Origin: Methanobacteriota archaeon
Lineage (GTDB): Archaea > Thermoplasmatota > Thermoplasmata > RBG-16-68-12
DNA: 35,762 nt
Assembly (NCBI GenBank): GCA_005878985.1
Contig: VBMA01000089.1
Span: 1 to 35,762 of the forward strand
Direction of reading: 5' to 3'
Shown in pieces: positions 27,334-35,762 of this stretch. Within the stretch, counting starts at the first letter, position 1. Each line of letters opens with the position of its first letter. Position numbers and translations under genes: made by a program. The notes under the pieces were generated by a model. The model saw only the letters and a program-made list of their open reading frames with translations, was not told where the DNA came from and did no database searches.

Positions 27334-29493
27334 ATGGGCCGAGGCCACCGAGGGAGCCTCACGCCTCAGGACCTCCTCCTGCCAGAGGGAAAACTCATCC
27401 GCACTACGCGGGGCGGTCCTAGCGCGCTCAAGCAGCTCCTCCTCGACCTGAAGAAATATTCATTTTCCGGCTACGTCCGAACGGTTCGGAGCGGGGCCGG
27501 CAGGCGGGCCGAAGGGATCGTGCTCCTGCGCGGCGGAAACCCGGAGGCCAGCTTGTACCATCGGGACGGCACTCAGGACCGGGGCCGGAGCGCCCTGAAG
27601 AAGGTGTGGCAGGACTCGTACGACGAGTCGTGCGTCTTGGAGCTCCACGCCCGCGTGGACATGGACGGCCTCGTTCGGGAATACGCGAATGCGATCCTCG
27701 AGCGGCCCGCGAAGGTCGTCAAGAAGACGAAGATCCCGCAGACGATGGAACGATCCGAGATCGAGAGGCAGATTCGGTCGTGGAAGGACCGTGGGTACGA
27801 CGTGTCCTCCGTCGACTCGAACCTCGATGCCGAGCCGTCCATCCTCGCGGCGTCCGTCGTCGCGATGCGCGACGGGGTGAAGAAGGCCGAGGCGGTGGGC
27901 GAGATCCTCTCCGGTCTCGATGTGTCCGGGTTCGAGTCGCGCGCCGCGATCCTCCGAGAGAAACTCAAGGATCCCGTGCGACACCCGGACATCGACACGG
28001 AGGTCGAGAGCCTCCGCGATGCCGTGGAAAGCCTGCGCCAGATCGAGGCGCGTCGCCAGGCCGAGATGGAGCGAGGCCGGGATTCCCAGGCGCGGACACG
28101 AAAGGTCTTGGACCTCGTGATGAAACAGCAGCAGGCGCTGCGCCCCGAGGGTGGTCCGTATTCCACGGAGGACGTCGCGCGGAAGGTGCTCGAAGAATCG
28201 ATGCCGGCCCGGGATGCGGCGACGAACCTCGTCCAGATGTGCACGTTCGAGTCGTTCATCGTCGGCGAGAGCAACCGGTTCGCGCACGGCGCAGCGGTCG
28301 CGGTCGCGAAGCAACCCGCGAAGGAATACAATCCGCTCCTCATCACCTCGGGTCCGGGCCTCGGGAAGACGCATCTCCTGCACGCCATCGGGAACTACAT
28401 CCTGGCCCATTCGAACGAATCGAAGGTGCTGTACCTGACCTGCGAATCGTTCGCCTCAAGCTATACGAGCGCGAAGGAAGTGGGGACCCTCTCCGCGTTC
28501 CGGGACCGCATCCGTGGCATGGATTGCCTGATGATCGATGACATCCAGTTCCTGAGCGGCATGCCGGAGATTCACGAGGAACTGTTCCACACGTTCAACG
28601 ATCTGCATGACAAGGAGAAGCAGATCGTCCTGGCAAGCGATCGGCCCCCCAAGGCGATCCCGAACCTCGACGACCGCCTCGTCTCCCGGTTCGAATCGGG
28701 CCTCGTGGCAGGCATCGAACCTCCGGACCTCTTGATGCGGGTCACGATCCTCGAACGCCGCGCCCGCGACGAGAACGTCTCCATCGAAGGCGAAGTCTTG
28801 ACATGCATCGCGAATCTCGTCGACAACAATGTCCGAGAGCTCGGCGGGGCGTTCAACCGAGTCGTCGCGTTCTCCTCCTTGATGAATCGTCCGATCACGC
28901 AGGATCTCGCCCGCGAAGTCTTGTCCGGGGCGACCGTCGAGCCGTCGGCGGAACCGATCCCGTCGCCGGTGTCAGAGCGGACCGCGCCGGAGGAGAGAGT
29001 CCGGCAGGAAGTTCCCACGACGGCGAACCACGAACTCACACCAGGCCGCAGCTACCTGATAGAGGAGGAACGACCCGCGAAGGCGTTCCGGCTCTTGACG
29101 GATTTCCTCGGTGGCGGGGGCGGCGGCCTGGTCATCAGCCGGACGAACCCGAAACGCGTCCGGCAGGCGCACGACCTCGCGACCGCGCGCGTCCTGTGGC
29201 TCACGGACCGCGAGGGGTCGGCGGAGGAGACGATCGCGCCGGCCCTGGAGCGGCTCGTCTACGAGATCGAGGACTTCATGGGCAAGCAGCCCCGGGGCGC
29301 GATCCTCCTGGACGGGATCGAGTACCTTGTTTCGAACAATTCGTTCGACGCGGTCCTGATGTTCGTCCGGCGGCTGCTCGACGCGATCTCCGAGAGCCGA
29401 TACGCGTTCATCATCTCCCTCGGCCCTGCGACGCTGAAAGACCAGGAGCTCAAGGTGCTCGAGCGGGAGATGGAAGTGATCCGCTATCCGTAA
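27334..29493 (+). CDS. DnaA-type AAA+ ATPase fused to a C-terminal DUF835 domain
   Basis: TFESFIVGESNRFAHGAAVAVAKQPAKEYNPLLITSGPGLGKTHLLHAIGNYI, CLMIDDIQFLSG, IVLASDRPPKAIPNLDDRLVSRFESGLVAGIEPPD, VRELGGAFNRVVAFSSL; C-terminal RSYLIEEERPAKAFRLLTDFL..LLDGIEYLVSNNSFDAVLMFVRRLLDAISESRYAFIISLGPATLKDQELKVLEREMEVI. Confidence 0.9.
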   Translation: MGRGHRGSLTPQDLLLPEGKLIRTTRGGPSALKQLLLDLKKYSFSGYVRTVRSGAGRRAEGIVLLRGGNPEASLYHRDGTQDRGRSALKKVWQDSYDESCVLELHARVDMDGLVREYANAILERPAKVVKKTKIPQTMERSEIERQIRSWKDRGYDVSSVDSNLDAEPSILAASVVAMRDGVKKAEAVGEILSGLDVSGFESRAAILREKLKDPVRHPDIDTEVESLRDAVESLRQIEARRQAEMERGRDSQARTRKVLDLVMKQQQALRPEGGPYSTEDVARKVLEESMPARDAATNLVQMCTFESFIVGESNRFAHGAAVAVAKQPAKEYNPLLITSGPGLGKTHLLHAIGNYILAHSNESKVLYLTCESFASSYTSAKEVGTLSAFRDRIRGMDCLMIDDIQFLSGMPEIHEELFHTFNDLHDKEKQIVLASDRPPKAIPNLDDRLVSRFESGLVAGIEPPDLLMRVTILERRARDENVSIEGEVLTCIANLVDNNVRELGGAFNRVVAFSSLMNRPITQDLAREVLSGATVEPSAEPIPSPVSERTAPEERVRQEVPTTANHELTPGRSYLIEEERPAKAFRLLTDFLGGGGGGLVISRTNPKRVRQAHDLATARVLWLTDREGSAEETIAPALERLVYEIEDFMGKQPRGAILLDGIEYLVSNNSFDAVLMFVRRLLDAISESRYAFIISLGPATLKDQELKVLEREMEVIRYP

Positions 29494-29504
29494 TCGCGAC
29501 TGGG

Positions 29505-31175
29505 CTACCCGAGGCCCTGAACGGCCTTGTGGAAGTCGCGGATCTGCCGGAGCGCGTCGCCCCACGCCTCGCGCTTCACGAACGCGCTCGCCTCTTTGAG
29601 GATGCCGATGGGTCGGGAGAGGTCGTTGCCGCGCACCTTCAGGTCCAACAGTTCGTTCCGGGCCTTCCGCATCTGGTCCTGGACGAACGCCGGGACGTCC
29701 CGGTTCATCCGTTCCTGCGCCTGCTGCCCGAGCCGGAGGGCGCCTGCGACATCCCGACGGTCGAGCGACTCACGCCCTTGCCGGAGGAGTCGCTCCGGAT
29801 CGCGGAGGTCCATGCCCATCGACCGGACCTCGCGCGCGAGCCGATCGCCATCGTCGATGATCTTGCGGGCCTCGTGGAAGTCTTTCGCCTCCGTGTGGAA
29901 CGTCCCGAGCGCCCCTTGGAACCGGTCCCACGCGGCATCGTAGTCGCCCGCCTCCAGCCGGCCGACCGCCTCTTGGAGTTTCGGCGTGGCCGCCTGGACG
30001 CCCGCGTCCCCTTTGGCGGCGCGGAGTTCCTGGATGAAGGTGTCGATCTCTCCGCCGATGAAATCGACGAACGCGACGTCCAAGGTTCGACGGGCGTTCG
30101 CGATGAGCGTGACCGCGCGTTCGATGTCGCGTCCCTTGCCGGCCTGGATCGCGTCGTTGATGATCCGCTTCCCCTCCTCGATCTCGAGCCCGATGCGCTT
30201 CGCGGAGACCAGGAGGGGCTTCACCTCGTTCACCAATTTGGGGAGTTCGCGGTAGAGGAGCTTTCGGTCTCCCGTCGGGATCCGACGTTCCGCTTCCCGT
30301 CGGGTCCGGCGGAGTTGGTCGATCCGGTTTTGGAGGGGAGACCGAGCAGGCTTGCCGCCGGCCGCGGGCGCGGCGAACGACCGGATGGGAGGGGCCTCCG
30401 CCGCGACGGCCGCGACGATCGGCGGCGGTTCTCGGATCTTCCCCATCCGCGCGGTCGCCGTCTGCGGGTCCTCGGCGAAGCGGACCCCGCAGCTCGGGCA
30501 ACGATCCGCGTCGGCCGGGACCGAGCTCTTACAGACCGGGCACTCGTACTCGGTCGCCTCGCCCTCGGAGAATTCCGCGCCACAACCCGGACAGACGGTC
30601 GCGTCCGCGGAGACGAGCGTCTCGCAGACCGGACACAGGAATTGCTCGCCGAGATCGGCCGCGGCCTCCGTCACAGCGCGGGGTTTCGCGGCGGCGTCGA
30701 CGTCGGCCGATTCCGGCGTTTCCCGAGCGACGTTCTTCAGCGTTTCGAAGATTTCTCGATGGTCCTCCTTGCCCTCCATGATCGAGGCGAGGATCTCGTC
30801 GATGCTGCGTCCGTCTTTGACGGGCGTGTCGATCGGGTCGAGGCCTCCACCGATGTCGAACAAGGTGAGGTCCGTCTGGCACGAAGGGCACACCCGCGCG
30901 TTCGCGTCGATCGGTGTGTCACAGACGGGACAGACTTTCGTTTCCTTCGCTGGCGTAAGCCGACACCTCGAATTCGTCGACGCGTTTCTATCTTGAATGA
31001 GCGTACAAAGACTTTCCGGACTCAGTTCAGAGAATGATAAGTCCTCAGCCCAGATAATCAGCGCAAAACGATTAAGTGAGCCCTGCCCCCGTGTGATGCG
31101 TATCCGGCGCGGCCATGGCATTTCGCAGTGCAATCGAGGGTCTGGACAAAGTGATTCGGAGCGACATCCTCCCAC
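29505..31175 (-). CDS. Zinc-ribbon (three CxxC..CxxC modules) plus coiled-coil protein; start uncertain, probably near 31000
   Basis: CPVCDTPIDANARVCPSC, CPVCETLVSADATVCPGC, CPVCKSSVPADADRCPSC followed by long helical segments. Confidence 0.75.
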   Translation of the reverse strand: MGGCRSESLCPDPRLHCEMPWPRRIRITRGQGSLNRFALIIWAEDLSFSELSPESLCTLIQDRNASTNSRCRLTPAKETKVCPVCDTPIDANARVCPSCQTDLTLFDIGGGLDPIDTPVKDGRSIDEILASIMEGKEDHREIFETLKNVARETPESADVDAAAKPRAVTEAAADLGEQFLCPVCETLVSADATVCPGCGAEFSEGEATEYECPVCKSSVPADADRCPSCGVRFAEDPQTATARMGKIREPPPIVAAVAAEAPPIRSFAAPAAGGKPARSPLQNRIDQLRRTRREAERRIPTGDRKLLYRELPKLVNEVKPLLVSAKRIGLEIEEGKRIINDAIQAGKGRDIERAVTLIANARRTLDVAFVDFIGGEIDTFIQELRAAKGDAGVQAATPKLQEAVGRLEAGDYDAAWDRFQGALGTFHTEAKDFHEARKIIDDGDRLAREVRSMGMDLRDPERLLRQGRESLDRRDVAGALRLGQQAQERMNRDVPAFVQDQMRKARNELLDLKVRGNDLSRPIGILKEASAFVKREAWGDALRQIRDFHKAVQGLG

Positions 31176-31834
31176 CGAAGGTCATCCTCGTCACGGGCCC
31201 GCCCGGGTCGATGAAGACGTCCTTCTGCTACACGCTCATGTCGCGCTACCTGAAGGACACCGGCGAGTTCGGTCTGTACACCACGCTCGAGGAGACGGTC
31301 CAGTCGCACCTGCGGAACATGGAGTCCCTCGGGGTCGAGCTCTCGATGAACATGCAGATCAGCGACTTCACGGATCTGCGGGAGATCGATGCGGTCGTCG
31401 GCCCAGAGGACCAGACGGACTACCTGGCGTTCATCGAGCGGATGATCGGCCACTATCGCAAGGTGCACGGTCAGAAGTTCAAGCTGTTCGCCCTCGATTC
31501 GCTCGGGGCGCTCTACTCGCTCATGGAGAACACGAGCAACATGCGAAAGCGGATGTTCTACTTCTTCAAGATGCTCCGCGACAACGAACTCACCTCCCTC
31601 GTCGTCATGGAACGCGCGCCGAACGGCGAGAGCCAGCTCCTCGGGAACGAGGGGTTTCTCGTCGATGGCATCGTGATACTGGGCCTCGACCGATCCCGCG
31701 GCAAGCTCGTCCGGTACCTCCAGGTGGAGAAGATGCGATCGGTCGATCACTCGATGGAGAAGCACGCGATCGAGGTTCGGAAAGGCGGGCTGACCGTCCT
31801 CGGACCGATCTTCGAGACGGGAGGGAATTCATGA
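31115..31834 (+). CDS. KaiC-like RecA-superfamily ATPase
   Basis: GLDKVIRSDILPPKVILVTGPPGSMKTSFCYTLMSRYLKDTGEFGLYTTLEETVQSHLRNMESLGVEL..FKLFALDSLGALYSL. Confidence 0.85.
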   Translation: MAFRSAIEGLDKVIRSDILPPKVILVTGPPGSMKTSFCYTLMSRYLKDTGEFGLYTTLEETVQSHLRNMESLGVELSMNMQISDFTDLREIDAVVGPEDQTDYLAFIERMIGHYRKVHGQKFKLFALDSLGALYSLMENTSNMRKRMFYFFKMLRDNELTSLVVMERAPNGESQLLGNEGFLVDGIVILGLDRSRGKLVRYLQVEKMRSVDHSMEKHAIEVRKGGLTVLGPIFETGGNS

Positions 31835-31899
31835 GACACGTTTGCACGCCGACGCCTGGGAGGCTCGGCGCCATGCACCGACATCGGAGGGCACCGTAG

Positions 31900-33039
31900 A
31901 TGGCCGAAGGATCGATCCTTGACGCACTGGACGCACTGAAAAAGCTCGAAGAAAACCTGAAGTCCCGGGACGCGGAGTTCCGAGAGCGCGAGGCCGCGCT
32001 CCAGGAACAAGGGTCCAAGGTCGAGGAAGACCGGCGGGTCCTCGATCAGGAGCGGACGTCCCTCGCGGACGAGCGGGATTCGCTCGTCGGTCGGGAGAAA
32101 GGAATGCGCGCCCGCGAGAAGGAGCTCGAGCAGAGTGAACGGAGCATCGCCGACCGCGAGCAGGAATTCGACGCGACGAGACAACAGGTGCTCGCCAAAG
32201 AGAACTCGCTCGTCGCCCGCGAGCAGGAACTCGCGAAGCGCCTCGACTCCCTCGTGAGGCGGGAAGAGGAATTCGCGCGGCGCGACACGGAGGCGGTCAC
32301 GCACGCGAAGGACATCGCAGCGCGCAAGACCGAGATTGCCTCGCGGCAAGAACAGATTGTCAAGCTCCTCGAAGACCAGAAGGCGACGCTCGATGCGCAG
32401 ATTGGTCGGAACCGGGAGCTCATGGAGCGCGAGAGGAAGCTCGCCTCCGAGGAGGAGAACTTCGCCGCAGCCCGCGCGAAAATCGCGGAAGAGGGGAAGC
32501 GACTCCTCGATCGCGAGAAGGCGCTGCTCGCGCAGGAACAGTCGATCAAGTCCATGGCGGCGGCACCCGCCTCGATGCCCGCCGTTTCCGTCAAAGCGGT
32601 CCCGACGACGCCCGCACCCCAGGTGGTACTTCGGCCCCAGCCTGTTCCGTCCAACCCGGCACCCGTTGCGGCGAAGCCCGCCGCCCAGATGCCGGTCGCG
32701 GTCGCGCAGGTAGCGAAGCCCGTCGTGAAGGTCGCGGTCCAAGCCGAGCCCGCTGCGGGCAGCGAGTCCGAGATTCCCTGTCCCGCCTGCGGAACGATGA
32801 TCTCTTCCGATGCGATCATGTGCTACGCGTGTGGCCACCGTCTCCAGGATGAGGCGGCCGCGGAGGAGACGTCCGAGACGGAGGGCGAGTCCGAGATTCC
32901 CTGTCCCGCCTGCGGAACGATGATCTCTTCCGATGCGATCATGTGCTACGCGTGTGGCCACCGGATGGCGTCCGATGACGACAAGGGAAAGAAGGTCCCG
33001 GTGAGCGTGAAGAAGGTCATGAAGAAGAAAGTGATCTGA
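31900..33039 (+). CDS. Long coiled-coil protein with two C-terminal duplicated zinc ribbons
   Basis: EREAALQEQGSKVEEDRRVLDQERTSLADERDSL.. heptads; twice SEIPCPACGTMISSDAIMCYACGHR. Confidence 0.8.
   Translation: MAEGSILDALDALKKLEENLKSRDAEFREREAALQEQGSKVEEDRRVLDQERTSLADERDSLVGREKGMRAREKELEQSERSIADREQEFDATRQQVLAKENSLVAREQELAKRLDSLVRREEEFARRDTEAVTHAKDIAARKTEIASRQEQIVKLLEDQKATLDAQIGRNRELMERERKLASEEENFAAARAKIAEEGKRLLDREKALLAQEQSIKSMAAAPASMPAVSVKAVPTTPAPQVVLRPQPVPSNPAPVAAKPAAQMPVAVAQVAKPVVKVAVQAEPAAGSESEIPCPACGTMISSDAIMCYACGHRLQDEAAAEETSETEGESEIPCPACGTMISSDAIMCYACGHRMASDDDKGKKVPVSVKKVMKKKVI
32762..32840 (+). repeat. 79-bp exact direct repeat, copy 1 (copy 2 at 32885-32963, offset 123 bp)
   Basis: gcgagtccgagattccctgtcccgcctgcggaacgatgatctcttccgatgcgatcatgtgctacgcgtgtggccaccg, identical in both copies by eye. 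Confidence 0.9.
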
Positions 33040-33229
33040 GCCGGCGGTCGGAGCGAGGCGAGCGTGCGCGGAGCCTCCGTCCACCCGGCTTCTCATGCAT
33101 TTTTCGGGCCATTTTCATCGACGTTTGCTCATTTCTATATCCGCGAAATGATAAAATGTTTTCCTCCATATTCCGGCGTTATTCTTTCGCGTGAGAACAG
33201 GTGCGTATCGGGATAGATAATCGCGCGGT

Positions 33230-33244
33230 AACCTATTTATAAAG
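33230..33244 (+). promoter_or_regulatory. TATA-box promoter in an AT-rich intergenic region
   Basis: acctatttataaaga, about 50 nt upstream of the ATG at 33293. Confidence 0.5.
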
Positions 33245-33292
33245 AGGCCCCGGATGGCCCGCGCAACATGCCCACCGGTCGTAGTCCTCCGG

Positions 33293-35762
33293 ATGCGTTC
33301 GGCCGACTCGACCTCAGGAGGTCTTGGGTTGTCTAGCCGATCCGAACGGAATGCTAAGGCCCTGACGTGTTTGATCGTTTGGTCTGTCGCCCTGGGTGGC
33401 CTCTTCGCCGCCGTCGTCGCTCTCAGCCCGGCCGCGCGGGCCGGAACCTGTGACCAGGTCGGTGGCGTCATCACCGGGGACTGGACGATCACGACGACTC
33501 AGGTGTGCACGGGAATCGTCTACTCCGTGGACGGTTCGATCAACATCAACGCCGGGGGCAGCCTCACGCTGGTCAACGGCGGTTTGAGTTTCTCCAAGGA
33601 TACGTCTCACGAAGGCTACGCGCTCAACGTGAACGCGGGCGGCGAACTCGTCCTCGACAACTCGGTTGTCACGACGCAAACGGATGCGATCAATCCGTTC
33701 CTCAAGCTCGCATTCACCGTCTCCGGAGCGAACAGCCACTTCGCGATGAAGAATGGCGCGATCCTGAAGTTCCCCGGTTGGTTCAACGCGACCGGCACGA
33801 CGATCGACGTGACCGGTTCGACGATCACCGGTTTCTCGTCGACCGAGCTCTTCGGCCTCGGGGTATACAGCGATGACAACGACGACAGCCCGCTCATCTC
33901 GTGGGCGTCCACGACCGCGAGCCTGTACGGATCGCGGATCGAGCGCATCTACGAGAACGGCACCGCGAGCGGCGGCAATGCCACGGGTCCGATCGAAGGC
34001 AACGTGGCCCTGACCGCCTCGAGCAACCTCTACGCATACGACTCGTACATCGGTGTCGACTTCTCGAACGTCGTCGGGTTGCACAACGCGCTACGGGTCG
34101 ACGGGACCTCGAACGCGTACCTGTACGCCGTCACAATCGACCGGTCGCAAGACCCGGTCCTCAAGTCGACCTGGCAGCCGGCCTACGAGCCGCTGGCCGC
34201 GGGCGGGAACATCTTCCTCCTGCGGTGGCTCCGCGCCTCCGTGGTCGACTCGACCGGATTCCCGGTGAGTGGCGCCTCGATTTGGTCGACCCTCAGCCCG
34301 AGCGCGACGACGGCCCAGTATCCGGATAACGGTCTCTCGTCGACGCCCAGCGCGCGGACCCTCGCCTACCTCGGGCGGGCCGCGAGCGGGGCGAACGCGT
34401 GGAACCACACGGATTCGAGCGGCCTCGCCGTGATTCCGCTGTATACCGACGTGATCACGACCGCCAGCCTGCCGAACGCGGAATCGTTCGGTAACTACCA
34501 GCTGACCGTCGCCTTCGGGGCGGCGACCGGCCCGAGCGGCGTGGACTTCGACCCGTATCCGGCGATCAGCGCGGCCAACAACACGAAGTTCGTCAGCGTG
34601 GGCCTCGCGGTCCAGGTCCGGACGGGTCCGGACCTCACGGTTGCGCCGGCGAGCCCCACGATGACCGTCCTCCAGAACCAGCCCTTCACCGTGTACGCCT
34701 TGATCTCGAACCAGGGCCAGACCACGGCGACCGGCGTCTCCGTCGCGGCGTACCTTGATGGAAGCCGCGCGGTCACGTACGGCCGGGTGGACAGCCTCAC
34801 GGTCGCCACGTCCCTGAATCAGACGATGACCATTCAGGGCGTTGCCACCGTCGGCGCCCACACGCTCGAGCTCATCGTCGACCCGGACAACACGATCAAC
34901 GAGGGCGGCTCCGCTCAGGAGAGCAACAACTTCGCGAACATCACCTTGAACGTCCAGCCGCCTCCGGCCGGGTTCACGGCGATCCTCACGCCGACGAGCG
35001 GCCAGTCCGTCGTATCCGGAAACGCTCTGAGCGTCACGGGATACGTCCGGGACTCGGGCTCGAACGGCATCGGAGGCGTCGTGTTGGCGATCGAACTGCG
35101 CAGCGGCGCCACGGTCCTCGCAACGAACTCGACGATGTCCGCGAGTGACGGCTTCTTCATCGGGACGATCGTCGTGCCCTCGAACACCCAGGATGGGCAG
35201 TACTCGATCGTCGTGACGCCGGCAACGACGCTGATCCAACCGGACACGGCCAACATCGCGGTGCAGAGATCCTCGTCCTTCTTGTTCCAGAAGGTCCCGG
35301 TCCTCGGCATCGAATGGTGGCTGTTCCTCGTCATCCTGGCGGCCGCCGCGGCCGTCGCGATCGGCGTGTCGCTGTATTGGAAGGTCTACGGCCTCGGCAA
35401 GATGGTCGAGTGCGGCGAGTGCGGCGCCTTCATCCCGGAGGACGCGACGACCTGCCCGAAGTGCGGCGTCGAGTTCGAGCGGGACATGGCGAAGTGCTCG
35501 AACTGCCAGGCCTGGATCCCGGTCGACGTGAAGCAGTGCCCGGAGTGCGGCGTCGAGTTCGCGACCGGTCAGCTGGAGATGGCGGACTACAAGGAGAAGA
35601 TGCGCCTCCAGTACGACGAGGTCATCGCCCGCTTCAAGCAGGAAGCCTCCCGACAGCTGGGCCGCAGCCTGAGCGAGACCGAGTTCCAGGAATGGTGGCG
35701 CAAGCAGCCGACCTTCCTCACCTTCGAAGACTGGCTCCGCGAGGAAGAGGAGATGCGCAAGA
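33293..35762 (+). CDS. Secreted/membrane protein: signal peptide, beta-rich ectodomain with CARDB-like repeats, TM, cytoplasmic double zinc ribbon; runs off the window edge (absent from the ORF track)
   Basis: Open frame from ATG 33293 (or TTG 33329 after GGAGGT): LTCLIVWSVALGGLFAAVVALSPAARAGTC..; C-terminal MVECGECGAFIPEDATTCPKCGVEFERDMAKCSNCQAWIPVDVKQCPECGVEF.. Confidence 0.85.
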   Translation, partial: MRSADSTSGGLGLSSRSERNAKALTCLIVWSVALGGLFAAVVALSPAARAGTCDQVGGVITGDWTITTTQVCTGIVYSVDGSININAGGSLTLVNGGLSFSKDTSHEGYALNVNAGGELVLDNSVVTTQTDAINPFLKLAFTVSGANSHFAMKNGAILKFPGWFNATGTTIDVTGSTITGFSSTELFGLGVYSDDNDDSPLISWASTTASLYGSRIERIYENGTASGGNATGPIEGNVALTASSNLYAYDSYIGVDFSNVVGLHNALRVDGTSNAYLYAVTIDRSQDPVLKSTWQPAYEPLAAGGNIFLLRWLRASVVDSTGFPVSGASIWSTLSPSATTAQYPDNGLSSTPSARTLAYLGRAASGANAWNHTDSSGLAVIPLYTDVITTASLPNAESFGNYQLTVAFGAATGPSGVDFDPYPAISAANNTKFVSVGLAVQVRTGPDLTVAPASPTMTVLQNQPFTVYALISNQGQTTATGVSVAAYLDGSRAVTYGRVDSLTVATSLNQTMTIQGVATVGAHTLELIVDPDNTINEGGSAQESNNFANITLNVQPPPAGFTAILTPTSGQSVVSGNALSVTGYVRDSGSNGIGGVVLAIELRSGATVLATNSTMSASDGFFIGTIVVPSNTQDGQYSIVVTPATTLIQPDTANIAVQRSSSFLFQKVPVLGIEWWLFLVILAAAAAVAIGVSLYWKVYGLGKMVECGECGAFIPEDATTCPKCGVEFERDMAKCSNCQAWIPVDVKQCPECGVEFATGQLEMADYKEKMRLQYDEVIARFKQEASRQLGRSLSETEFQEWWRKQPTFLTFEDWLREEEEMRK

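Noticed and set aside
28803-31037. 744-aa plus-strand ORF
   Set aside because: Overlaps the DnaA-DUF835 frame and runs antisense to the zinc-ribbon protein; no recognisable motifs.
31747-33096. 449-aa minus-strand ORF with internal repeat VATRVAHDRIGRDHRSAGGTGNLGLA
   Set aside because: The repeat is only the antisense reading of the 79-bp zinc-ribbon duplication; the sense ORF is clearly coding.
34091-35239. 382-aa minus-strand ORF
   Set aside because: Antisense to the CARDB-like/zinc-ribbon membrane protein, whose frame is continuous from 33293 to the window end.
1-35762. CRISPR arrays, rRNA genes, IS transposases
   Set aside because: Looked for regularly spaced repeats, rRNA motifs and transposase signatures; none recognised apart from the short repeats reported.

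Overview
High-GC archaeal chromosomal window. TATA-box/leaderless promoters, a BHB-type tRNA intron, archaeal-type PGK and GlyRS, Elp3, a KaiC-like ATPase and DUF835 suggest a Thermoplasmatota-like euryarchaeon (taxonomy is inference). Most of the window is ordinary housekeeping and regulatory genes, and most long antisense ORFs in the track are GC-composition artefacts. Three regions stand out. (1) A 1,607-bp (core-to-core) insertion splits a tRNA-Thr(CGU) gene exactly at the anticodon stem-loop. The two halves, 19680-19722 and 21315-21360, rejoin into a complete cloverleaf. The duplicated 15-bp core CAGTTTCGTAAACTG implies an attP that is a perfect 9+3+9 palindrome. The insert carries its own tRNA-Thr(CGU)-like gene, interrupted at the recombination core by a 30-nt intron with a textbook bulge-helix-bulge. 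This looks like a very small integrative element that supplies an integration-proof replacement of the tRNA it destroys. (2) A protein combining a bacterial-DnaA-type AAA+ domain, without the DnaA DNA-binding domain, with a C-terminal DUF835 domain. It sits next to a KaiC-like ATPase with a variant P-loop and three zinc-ribbon proteins. (3) A Rab/Ras-like small GTPase next to a membrane protein with a possible roadblock/longin-like cytoplasmic domain. No CRISPR array or rRNA was found.
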